This document shows, one piece after another, positions 26,823 through 35,045 of a stretch of 64,000 bases of DNA. The notes under the pieces were generated by a model. That model saw only the letters and a program-made list of their open reading frames with translations, was not told the origin of the DNA and did no database searches. Where the stretch lies: positions 62,001 to 126,000 of the forward strand of contig NZ_VFPN01000003.1 in NCBI RefSeq assembly GCF_006716695.1. Reading direction: 5' to 3'. The translations under genes were made by a program, and so were the position numbers. Position 1 is the first letter of the stretch. Every line of letters starts with the position of its first letter. Source of the DNA: Klugiella xanthotipulae. GTDB lineage: Bacteria; Actinomycetota; Actinomycetes; Actinomycetales; Microbacteriaceae.

Positions 26823-29669
26823 CTAGTGGGACGTCTCGGGGCGGTTATTCATCGCAACGGTGTCTTCCTCGTCGTCATCCTCAATCAGATCAACATTCTC
26901 TAGGGCAGGGGTTGCCGCGTTGATTGCGGGGGTGACGGGGGCCAGAATTGGCTCGCGATCGGCCTCTTTGGTGGCACGCTGGGCCATTTTCTGAGCATTG
27001 GTGAGAACATCATGCAGGCTCTCAAAGTAGCGGGCAACGGCACCGCGCTCCACCTTGAGTTGAGTCATCCGGTCCTCGGCCGAGGTGAGTACCTTGTGGG
27101 TGCGTGTTTCGGCATCGGTAACGAGACGGTGTGCCCGTTCCTCGGCCTGGGTGACGATTTCCCGTGCCTGATTCTGGGCCTCGTCCCGGATTGAGCGTGC
27201 CTCGGTCTGTACTGCTGAGGTCAGCGTCTCGATCTCCTGACGCTTCTCTTCGGCGCGCGCGCGCAAGTCGGCTAGCCGGGCAGTGGCCTCGTCCAGATAA
27301 GCCTGGGTCTCGGCGGCCGCTGTGTTGTGACGCTCGGAGAGCGCCTGTTCCAGTTCGTCTCGTCGGGTGGCCAGATCGCGCTCGGTGTCGCGAGCCATAG
27401 TGTCAACCTCGGTGCGCATTCTAGCGACGTAGGCGTCAGTCTCGCGCTTAGCGTTTGCAAGGGCTGTCTCCTGCTCGTGACGCTGTGTGCCCAGTTCGGC
27501 GATGGTATTGGTACGGAGCATGTCGGTCTCGGCGATAACTTCGGAACGGGTGCGCTCCACCTCTGTGGCGAGTGAGGTCTTCGTCTGCTGACGCTCTGCG
27601 TTGAGTGCGATATCGTGAGCCGCGCGCTCTTCCCGTAGCGCCAGTTCGTGCTCGGAACGCTGTGCTTCCAACTCGAGGCGTTGTTGCTCGCGTAGAACTT
27701 CCAACTCCATTTCCTGTCGCTCACGCTGCTCTCCAAGGGCAGCGACGCTTTCATGGTTGCGCTGTGTGATGTTGTGCTGAGAAGCTGCCTCTGCGGCGGC
27801 GATTTTCTCTGCGTTGAGAAGGGCTTCCTGCTCAAGCCTGGCCGAGTGGGCGGTGAGGGCCGCGGCGAGGTTAGCCTCGTGCGCCTCTCGCTCACGGCTG
27901 ATTGCGGCTTCAAACTCATGGCGGTCACGGGCCAGGGCGGCAGTTTGACTATCTCGCTGACGTTCGCGCTCGGCCCGAGCGCGGTCCGCGAGTTCGGCGA
28001 GTTCGGAGGCGTGCGAGGTGCGCTCGCTCTCAATGGCGTCGTCGTGCTCGTTGCGTTCGCGTTCGATTGTTTCGCGATGCTGCTCCACTTCGCGACGAAT
28101 GGATGCCTCGTGCTCGGCCCTCTCGCGTCCGATCGTTTCGGTGTGCTCCTCCAGCTCGCGGGTAATCTTTTCGTTGTGCTCGCTGCTCTCGCGGCCGATG
28201 AGTTCGTTGTGCTCAGCCAACTCACGGCTGAGTAGTTCGTTGTGCTCCTCGCGTTCGCGGGTAATCTTTTCGTCGTGCTCAGCACGTTCGCGGGTAATCT
28301 TTTCGTCGTGCTCAGCACGTTCGCGGCTGATAGCCGTATCGTGAGCGGTGCGTTCCCGCTGGATGAGCCCGGTGTGCTCGGCGATTTCGCGCACAATGCG
28401 TGCTGCGTGCTGTTCCTGCTCGGCAGCGATTGAGTGCTCGTGTTCCGTGCGCTCAGACGCGATGGTCTGGCGGTGCTGTTCCAGCTCAGCGGCGAGCAGG
28501 GCGGCCTGTTCCGCACGCTCTGCCTCGAGCTCTTCGCTCTGCCGCTTCTTTTCGGCGGCCAGTTGCTTGTCGTGAGCAGCGCGCTCTAACTCCAGCTCGG
28601 CACCCTGCTCATTGCGTTCCAGTTCAAGAGTGCTCTGCTGTTCGCGGGCTAGCTGTGCGAAACGGTCGTGGTGCTCCTGCCGGTCAGCGGCCAACTTGAG
28701 CTGCTGTGCTGAGCGTTCCTCTGCGAGCGTGGATTCGTGGGTCTCACGCTCGCGAGCAAGGGTGGAGTCGTGCTCTGCGCGTTCCCGTGCGAGTCTAGCG
28801 GTGTGCGTTGTCAGCTGGTTTTCTAGCTCAATAGTCTGGGTCTGGGCGGCCGCATCCAACTCGGTCTGTCGCTGTGCAGTCTGATCCGCTAGCTCAAGGC
28901 GAGCTTTTTCGGTTGCTGCGACGAGTTCAGCACGGGCGTTGTTGGTCTTCTGCTGCAACTCTGTGCGGGCAAGTTCGAGGTCTCTGGCATTCTGCTCACG
29001 CTCAAACTCGGTAGCCCGGGCTCGTTCCTCTGCCTCGGCCTGAAGGGCGCTGGCTCGTTCTTGAGCGGTTGCCAGGAGCTCGGCGGCGGTGCGCTCAGCT
29101 GCGGCCTTCTCTGCCTCGGACGTGAGCTTGGCCGAGGTTGTCATTTCGAGGGCTGAGGCGCTGGCGGCTTGGCGGACGGCAGCGGCCTCACGCGTTGCCT
29201 CGGACAACATCTCTTCTTTGTCACTATTTGCTCTGGCTGTCGATTCGGCCACGTCGTTTTTTGCACCGACAACCAGGGTGTAAGCCTCTGATTTTGCGCT
29301 GTTCAGGATCTGCTCGGCACGTTCCTGTGACTGGCGCAGCAGCTGTGCGGCCTCTGCCTCGGTCGTACGGCGCAGTTTCTCGGCGTCCAGATCGGCCTGA
29401 GCGATGACGCGAGCGGAGTGCTCCTCGGCCATTTGTAGGCTGCTCTCAAGCTTGGTTCCCAAGCCGGTGTATCCGGTGGATTCGAGCTCCTCGACTTCTA
29501 CAGTCAGTTCACCAATGTGAGTTTTAAGGGATTCTTGCTCGTGCAGAGCCCGTTGATGACGCTGCTGCAACTGGGCAAGCTCGTTATTGAGTTGCTGGAT
29601 CGCCTCATCGACTTCAACCTTGTCATATCCCCTGAATGCTTGGCTAAACGGGCTCTCGTACTCGGACAC
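26823..29669 (-). CDS. DivIVA-headed giant coiled-coil protein with hendecad array (Scy-like)
   Basis: A 948-residue protein. The first 30 residues (SPFSQAFRGYDKVEVDEAI) are a DivIVA-type membrane-targeting head; nearly all the rest is predicted coiled coil, very rich in Glu, Arg, Ala and Gln. Residues 294-557 are 24 uninterrupted 11-residue units with Ile, Leu or Phe at the last position and a pattern like xRERAEHDxxI. A second, looser 11-residue region follows (near RLELEAQRSEHELAL). The C-terminus is short and acidic (DLIEDDDEEDTVAMNN). Function is inferred: a polar scaffold comparable to Streptomyces Scy or FilP, which also use non-heptad coiled coils. GTG 29669 is the start. Confidence 0.82.
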   Translation of the reverse strand: MSEYESPFSQAFRGYDKVEVDEAIQQLNNELAQLQQRHQRALHEQESLKTHIGELTVEVEELESTGYTGLGTKLESSLQMAEEHSARVIAQADLDAEKLRRTTEAEAAQLLRQSQERAEQILNSAKSEAYTLVVGAKNDVAESTARANSDKEEMLSEATREAAAVRQAASASALEMTTSAKLTSEAEKAAAERTAAELLATAQERASALQAEAEERARATEFEREQNARDLELARTELQQKTNNARAELVAATEKARLELADQTAQRQTELDAAAQTQTIELENQLTTHTARLARERAEHDSTLARERETHESTLAEERSAQQLKLAADRQEHHDRFAQLAREQQSTLELERNEQGAELELERAAHDKQLAAEKKRQSEELEAERAEQAALLAAELEQHRQTIASERTEHEHSIAAEQEQHAARIVREIAEHTGLIQRERTAHDTAISRERAEHDEKITRERAEHDEKITREREEHNELLSRELAEHNELIGRESSEHNEKITRELEEHTETIGRERAEHEASIRREVEQHRETIERERNEHDDAIESERTSHASELAELADRARAERERQRDSQTAALARDRHEFEAAISREREAHEANLAAALTAHSARLEQEALLNAEKIAAAEAASQHNITQRNHESVAALGEQRERQEMELEVLREQQRLELEAQRSEHELALREERAAHDIALNAERQQTKTSLATEVERTRSEVIAETDMLRTNTIAELGTQRHEQETALANAKRETDAYVARMRTEVDTMARDTERDLATRRDELEQALSERHNTAAAETQAYLDEATARLADLRARAEEKRQEIETLTSAVQTEARSIRDEAQNQAREIVTQAEERAHRLVTDAETRTHKVLTSAEDRMTQLKVERGAVARYFESLHDVLTNAQKMAQRATKEADREPILAPVTPAINAATPALENVDLIEDDDEEDTVAMNNRPETSH
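27999..28790 (-). repeat. Array of 24 in-frame 33-bp units (hendecads)
   Basis: The reading frame encodes 24 consecutive 11-residue units without insertion or deletion. The central units, for example RERAEHDEKIT, REREEHNELLS and RELAEHNELIG, are close to each other in sequence. The outer units have diverged but keep the register. Confidence 0.85.
28261..28326 (-). repeat. Perfect 33-bp tandem duplication
   Basis: Bases 28261-28293 and 28294-28326 are identical. Each encodes RERAEHDEKIT (residues 449-459 and 460-470). Identity at synonymous positions points to a recent duplication inside the hendecad array. Confidence 0.95.
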
Positions 29670-29957
29670 TGGCTACTCCGTAGTTGATGTGGCGGCGGCG
29701 GTGATTCCGCTCAAGACTAAATACCTCACCAAAGTCTATTGCACGAGAGGCTCGTCTCACCCCATGTCTCATCCTTGTCGGAAGGTTTTCAGGCGATATC
29801 CATGTCCACCGTTCATACTAAACTTCCACGAAGGCCCATGACCGCCGCGATAAAACGTACTGTCGAGGGCGATGTCAGGTATCGTTGATCCGCTTGCCAT
29901 ACCTGCGCACCCCCTACCGGGGAGCCCGCGCGGTCTGGGAAACGAAGGAGCTTATAC
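29670..29957. other. Divergent intergenic region, promoters not resolved
   Basis: This 288-bp gap separates two genes transcribed away from each other. It includes the GAAGGAG ribosome binding site of the rightward gene and a small CCCC-TACC-GGGG hairpin near 29920. I could not pick out a convincing promoter pair for either gene. Confidence 0.4.
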
Positions 29958-31841
29958 GTGCGATATGTTTTCGCAATTGCCACGCTTGCGCTGGCCGCTG
30001 TCCTCATACTGTTGGGGATTGGCCAGCGAACCTTTTTGTCGGGACCATCGGCCATTCGGGTCTCCACGGAACTTTCCGCCGACAGCCAATACGCGCTCCT
30101 ACCTGCCGATGTTCTGGCTGAGAATGTGGGTCGTCAGACGGTCACGGTTCGCGGAGAAAAAAACGTTTATCTCGCCTATGCCCGGACGGCCGATGTGCAA
30201 GCGTGGCTGACCGCCGTGCCGCACGATGTGCTGTCAATCGACCAGAAAACCGGCGAGTTGTCGAGCGTGTCGGTGAAGGCCGATGAGGACGCGTATAGAA
30301 AGCTGGTGGTCTCAGGCGATAGCGAGCCGAGCGATACCACGGCCACGAAGACTCCGGCCGAGGGCGACGCGATGGAGACATCTCAGTTGGCTCTTCCGAA
30401 GAACCCAGATCCGAAGGGTAGCGACCTCTGGCTCGCGGAATACTCTGAGGACAACCTCCTGACACAGGCTATGGACCTTCCCGAGGGTATTTCCGTGATT
30501 GTGGCCGCCCGTAACGGGGACAAAGTTCTCGACGGAGTGTCTCTGAGCTGGTCGGTGGACAAATCAACGCCCCTGGCCGGTCCGCTTCTCGTGGGGGGTA
30601 TCATCCTGGGAATAGTCGGTCTGTTCCTCTACCTTTTAGCTGTTGACCACGACCGCCGTTCAACCCGACCACGGCGGGGCAATACTAAGCGACTGGCTGG
30701 TCTCCGCCGCCAATCTGCGCTCACCGGGGTCAGCCCCAAGAGCATTGAGAAGGATCGGCGTCGTGCCCTCGGGGGAGGTCGCACGAAGCTCCTTGCGATT
30801 CCCGTTGTTCTGTCTGTGGCTTTGATGGCCTCGGGTTGCTCGGCTGACTACTGGCCCAAGTTTGGCAATGAGCCTGTGGCTCCAGGGAGTACCGCTGCTG
30901 CAACGGCTTCAGCTGAGGACCAGGATGCTCTGCCCCCCGCCGTGACCTCACCGCAACTCACGCGTATCCTCACGGATGCCTCCGATGTTGCGACCACCGC
31001 TGATACCGAGCTCGATGCTGAGATGGCGAAGACCCGCTTTGCCGGGGCAGCGCTTGACGAGCGACTGGCAAACTACACTATTCGTGCGAAGTCTCCGGAT
31101 ACCAAAGCCCCCGGAGCGCTGTCTTCCACCGTGATGGACTATGAGTTGCCCCAGAGCACAAAGACATGGCCGCGCACAATCTTTACGGTTGTAGAGGACG
31201 GTACCGACAGCGAGAATCCGCCCCTTGGCGTCGTTCTGATCCAGAAGTCTCCGCACGATAACTACATGATTCACTATGCGGTCGAGATCAGCGGTGGTTC
31301 GGTGCTGCCGGATGCCGCCCCGGCATATATCGGAACTTCGCGGCTCGCCCCTGACTTTAACGCGCTCAAGCTGCAACCAAAAAATATCGCGACGGCCTAT
31401 GCCGACGTGTTGAACAACGGTGCCGATTCCAACTATTACGACTACTTTGATGTGACGGATGACAACCTGGTGAGCCAGGTCGGCCAGTCCTGGCGTCAGT
31501 CGGAGCGCCAGGGATTTGCGGCAAACGATCAAGAAGGGGAGGCCAGCTTTAGCACCGTCCCGGGTGACGGCGAGGTCGTTGCCCTGTCAACGGCCCAGCA
31601 GGGTGCGCTTGTGGCGGTGTCGGTTCTTGATACCGAAACGATTGTGCCCACGAACGAACGCGCAGAGATTACCTTTAGCGGATCGGCTGCCGCTGCTCTG
31701 GCCGGTACCAACAAGTCGAACACCGGTCTGTACCAGACGTGGGAGTACCAGCTACTCTTCTCCGTGCCGGGTGCAGACTCGAAAGATAAAATCAAACTAC
31801 TGGGCTTCACACACAGCCTGGTGAAGGCGGGAGCAAATTGA
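29958..31841 (+). CDS. Conserved membrane protein with an internal lipobox-like site
   Basis: Unknown function, 627 residues. Visible order: membrane segment at about 3-22; an external region of about 180 residues; membrane segment at about 205-230; a basic cytoplasmic stretch (230-276, rich in Arg and Lys); a third hydrophobic segment at 277-293 ending in LMASGC with C294; then an Ala/Asp-rich linker and a C-terminal domain of about 300 residues with no motif I recognise. From residue 271 on it looks like a complete lipoprotein precursor fused to an integral membrane protein. GTG 29958 has GAAGGAG 7 bases upstream. The stop overlaps the ATG of the thioredoxin-TPR gene (TGATG). Confidence 0.78.
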   Translation: MRYVFAIATLALAAVLILLGIGQRTFLSGPSAIRVSTELSADSQYALLPADVLAENVGRQTVTVRGEKNVYLAYARTADVQAWLTAVPHDVLSIDQKTGELSSVSVKADEDAYRKLVVSGDSEPSDTTATKTPAEGDAMETSQLALPKNPDPKGSDLWLAEYSEDNLLTQAMDLPEGISVIVAARNGDKVLDGVSLSWSVDKSTPLAGPLLVGGIILGIVGLFLYLLAVDHDRRSTRPRRGNTKRLAGLRRQSALTGVSPKSIEKDRRRALGGGRTKLLAIPVVLSVALMASGCSADYWPKFGNEPVAPGSTAAATASAEDQDALPPAVTSPQLTRILTDASDVATTADTELDAEMAKTRFAGAALDERLANYTIRAKSPDTKAPGALSSTVMDYELPQSTKTWPRTIFTVVEDGTDSENPPLGVVLIQKSPHDNYMIHYAVEISGGSVLPDAAPAYIGTSRLAPDFNALKLQPKNIATAYADVLNNGADSNYYDYFDVTDDNLVSQVGQSWRQSERQGFAANDQEGEASFSTVPGDGEVVALSTAQQGALVAVSVLDTETIVPTNERAEITFSGSAAAALAGTNKSNTGLYQTWEYQLLFSVPGADSKDKIKLLGFTHSLVKAGAN

Positions 31842-32797
31842 TGTCTGACCCTCGGCTTAACAGTCTCATGGGGGGCGGTGCGGTTGATTTATCGCCGCTC
31901 GTTCACAAGTCGCAGGCGGGTCAGCAGCCCGCCACGGTCCCCGGGGCCCCCTCCCCGTCGGGTGATCCCGTGTCCGTTCCCTCCCTCGTGATGGACGTAA
32001 CCGATGAGACGTTTGCGGAGGTTGCGCGTCTTTCTACGGTTGTCCCGGTCATCATTGACCTGTGGGCCGAGTGGTGCCAGCCCTGCACACAGCTCACCCC
32101 CATATTGGAGAAGCTGACTCGGGAACTCAACGGTCGAATCCTCCTTGCGAAGGTCGATGTGGAGAGTAACCCTGGTCTCTCACAGGCATTCCAGGCTCAG
32201 TCCATCCCTATGGTGGTCGCCGTGGTTGCTGGTAAGCCGATCCCCCTATTCCAGGGTGCGCTGCCGGAGGCTGATGTTATCCAGGTGCTTAACCAGGTAC
32301 TTGAGTTGGCCGCCCAGGCGGGCGTGACCGGGTCGGTGGTCGTGGTTGAGGCCGAGGCGAGTGACCCTGCAGCCCCTGCCCCGATGCCTCCGCATCATGC
32401 AGAGGCCCTCGGCGCGCTGGAGCGAGGAGACTTCCCGACAGCGAAAGAAGAGTACCGCCAGGCGCTCCTCAGCAATCCACGCGATACCGAGGCCGTCGCC
32501 GGACTCGCCCGTGTGAGCTTACTTGCGCGCCTGTCAGGTAAGACACTCGACGGGGTTCGGGGAGCCGCAGCCGCAGATCCGCAGAATCTGGATGCCCAAT
32601 TGGACGTGGCCGACCTTGACCTGTCCGGCGGGCACATTGAGGACGCTTTTGATCGTCTCCTGACACTTTTTGCTGCGCGTGATACGGATGAGCGGGACCG
32701 TATTCGCGAGCGACTGCTCGAACTCTTTGACGTGGTGGGTGTGACAGATCCCCGTGTCGGGGCAGCGCGCCGTCGCCTGACTGCCCTGCTCTACTAG
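31841..32797 (+). CDS. Thioredoxin-TPR co-chaperone (CnoX/YbbN-like)
   Basis: A 318-residue protein: a Pro/Ser-rich N-terminus of 50 residues, a thioredoxin fold with WAEWCQPC (C79, C82), and a helical C-terminal half with TPR-like repeats (GALERGDFPTAKEEYRQAL from about residue 188, then LDVADLDLSGGHIEDAFDRL). E. coli CnoX is a redox-controlled holdase; unlike it, this protein keeps a full CxxC, so it could also be an oxidoreductase. ATG 31841 overlaps the preceding stop, so it is coupled to the membrane/lipoprotein gene. It converges with glgB, 22 bp away. Confidence 0.85.
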   Translation: MSDPRLNSLMGGGAVDLSPLVHKSQAGQQPATVPGAPSPSGDPVSVPSLVMDVTDETFAEVARLSTVVPVIIDLWAEWCQPCTQLTPILEKLTRELNGRILLAKVDVESNPGLSQAFQAQSIPMVVAVVAGKPIPLFQGALPEADVIQVLNQVLELAAQAGVTGSVVVVEAEASDPAAPAPMPPHHAEALGALERGDFPTAKEEYRQALLSNPRDTEAVAGLARVSLLARLSGKTLDGVRGAAAADPQNLDAQLDVADLDLSGGHIEDAFDRLLTLFAARDTDERDRIRERLLELFDVVGVTDPRVGAARRRLTALLY

Positions 32798-32819
32798 GAG
32801 GGCAGCCAGTTCGGTACGT

Positions 32820-35045
32820 CTACGTAGTGGGTTGCAGATACAGTGCACTCAGCGCGGGCACGAGGAGAGCCGTCGAAGCTGGCTGGCCATCCCACGGTCG
32901 CGCCTCGCCCTGCCAGGTGGCCTGGCCGGGGGCATCCCAGCCCCCGTACCGAGCGTGGTTGCTGCTGAAGACGGTGCCCCAGCGTCCCTCGCGGGGTAAA
33001 CCTAAGCGGTAGCCGTTGAGGTCGATTCCCGAGAAATTGACGATAACCACAGTGGGTCGTCGCTGCTCATCCCAGCGGATGAACGAGACAACATTGTGGC
33101 TGCCATCGTGGGCGGCTATCCACTCGAATCCTGTGGGGGACTCATCCAGCTGCCACAGGGCAGGGGTTGATCGGTACTGCGCGTTGAGGTCAGCGGTCAG
33201 CGCGAGTAAGCCCCGGTGACCAGGCTCGTCACTGATCCACCAGTCGAGGCCGCGCTGTTCACTCCACTCGTCGAGTTGCCCAAACTCCTGCCCCATGAAG
33301 AGCAGCTTTTTGCCCGGATGGGCCCACATGAAGGCTAGATAAGCGCGTACATTGGCGAGTTTCTGTTCGGGCGTACCGGGCATCTTGGCCACCAGGGATC
33401 CTTTGCCGTGCACGACCTCGTCGTGGCTGATCGGCAGGATGTAGTTTTCGCTCCACGCGTACGCGAGGGAGAACGTGATGTCGTTGTGGTGGTGGGAACG
33501 GTACATCGGGTCGTTCGCTAGGTAGCGGAGGGTATCGTTCATCCAGCCCATGTTCCATTTGAGACCAAAGCCCAGCCCGCCCGAGTCGGTGCGGCGAGTG
33601 ACGCCGTCCCAGCTGGTGGATTCCTCCGCAATCATTATCACGCCGGGATGCCGCCGGTACACGGTGGCGGTCACCTCCTGGAGGAGACTCACGGCCTCCA
33701 GGTTCTCGCGGCCGCCGTGGATATTGGGCAACCACTCACCCTCGCCGCGCGAATAATCGAGATAAAGCATCGAGGCGACAGCATCGACGCGTAACCCGTC
33801 AATGTGGAACTCCTCACACCAGTAGAGCGCGTTGGCCACCAGGAAGTTACGCACGCCCGGATTACCAAAGTCGAACACGAGAGTGCCCCAGTCTTGCTGC
33901 TCGCCACGCCTCGGGTCTGGATGTTCGTAAAGCGGCTCGCCGTCGAAGCGCGCGAGAGCCCACTCATCCTTGGGGAAGTGCCCCGGCACCCAGTCCAGCA
34001 GCACACCGATACCTGCCCCGTGCAACCTGTCGATGAGGTAGCGCAGGTCGTCGGGAGTGCCAAAGCGACTTGTCGGGGCGTAATAGCCCGTGACCTGGTA
34101 GCCCCATGAGGGCGTGTACGGATGCTCCGCGAGCGGCATGAACTCAACGTGAGTGAACCCCAGCTGTTGTACGTACTCGATGAGCTGATCGGCGGCCTCT
34201 CGATAACCGAGACCGGGACGCCAGGAACCCAGGTGAAGCTCGTAGACGCTCAGGGGGGCCGTGTGCAGTGAGGATGCGGCACGCGTAGCCAGCCATTCTT
34301 CGTCCTGCCACTCGTAGTGGCTTTTCTCGATAATTGAGGCGGTTGCCGGGGGGTGTTCCGTGCGACGCGCGACGGGGTCGGCTTTGGTGCGCCAGATGTT
34401 ATCGCGTCCCAGAATCTGAAACTTATAGACCTCACCGGGGGTGAGATGCGGCAGGAAGACCTCCCAGACGCCCGAGCCGCCGAGGCGGCGAAGGTTATGC
34501 AGCGCGCCATCCCACGTGTTAAAGTTACCCACCACGCGCACCGCCCGCGCCCGCGGTGCCCAGACGCTAAAAGAAACGCCGGGGGTCAGCTTGTGAACCC
34601 CGTGGTGATCGCGTGTATGGGAGCCGAGTACCGTCCACAGTTGTTCGTGTCGGCCCTCCGCGAGCAAGTGTAGATCGAGTTCGCCGAGCGTGGGGGGGTA
34701 GCGATAGGGGTCATCGGCAACCCACGTGTGGCCCTCGGCGTAGTCGGTGTGCAGGACATAATCATCTGGTTCCTCGAGGGTGCTACCCTGCCAGACACCC
34801 TGGCCCAGATGGGCGAGAGGGACGCGTGTTCCATCATCGCGGCGCGCGACGACGCGCGCGGCGAGAGGGCGGAGCGCACGGATGACGGTGACCGACGTTC
34901 CCCCGGCGACCGTTTGTCTGTGCTGGCCGAGAACCGAGTGCGGGTCTGAGTGAGTTCCGTGTGCGAGAGAGAGTAGAACGTCGGGGGTCGGTTCGGACGC
35001 GGTGTTTGAGGTCCGCGCCCCGCCGCTAGCCACGGCTGGCTCCAT
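32820..35045 (-). CDS. glgB: 1,4-alpha-glucan branching enzyme
   Basis: GlgB adds alpha-1,6 branches to linear alpha-glucan. The 741-residue GH13 enzyme has two N-terminal beta-sandwich domains (the second a CBM48, around GVSFSVWAPRARAVRVVGN), a catalytic barrel with the nucleophile aspartate in GLRVDAVASMLYLDY and the acid glutamate in MIAEESTSW, and a C-terminal beta domain. The start lies 20 bases inside glgE, so the pair is translationally coupled; in the GlgE pathway GlgB branches the chains that GlgE extends. Confidence 0.95.
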   Translation of the reverse strand: MEPAVASGGARTSNTASEPTPDVLLSLAHGTHSDPHSVLGQHRQTVAGGTSVTVIRALRPLAARVVARRDDGTRVPLAHLGQGVWQGSTLEEPDDYVLHTDYAEGHTWVADDPYRYPPTLGELDLHLLAEGRHEQLWTVLGSHTRDHHGVHKLTPGVSFSVWAPRARAVRVVGNFNTWDGALHNLRRLGGSGVWEVFLPHLTPGEVYKFQILGRDNIWRTKADPVARRTEHPPATASIIEKSHYEWQDEEWLATRAASSLHTAPLSVYELHLGSWRPGLGYREAADQLIEYVQQLGFTHVEFMPLAEHPYTPSWGYQVTGYYAPTSRFGTPDDLRYLIDRLHGAGIGVLLDWVPGHFPKDEWALARFDGEPLYEHPDPRRGEQQDWGTLVFDFGNPGVRNFLVANALYWCEEFHIDGLRVDAVASMLYLDYSRGEGEWLPNIHGGRENLEAVSLLQEVTATVYRRHPGVIMIAEESTSWDGVTRRTDSGGLGFGLKWNMGWMNDTLRYLANDPMYRSHHHNDITFSLAYAWSENYILPISHDEVVHGKGSLVAKMPGTPEQKLANVRAYLAFMWAHPGKKLLFMGQEFGQLDEWSEQRGLDWWISDEPGHRGLLALTADLNAQYRSTPALWQLDESPTGFEWIAAHDGSHNVVSFIRWDEQRRPTVVIVNFSGIDLNGYRLGLPREGRWGTVFSSNHARYGGWDAPGQATWQGEARPWDGQPASTALLVPALSALYLQPTT

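Noticed and set aside
27012-28884. Several plus-strand open frames opposite the hendecad gene
   Set aside because: Their Cys/Ser/Arg or Val/Leu-rich composition with an 11-residue period is simply the complement of the repeat array.
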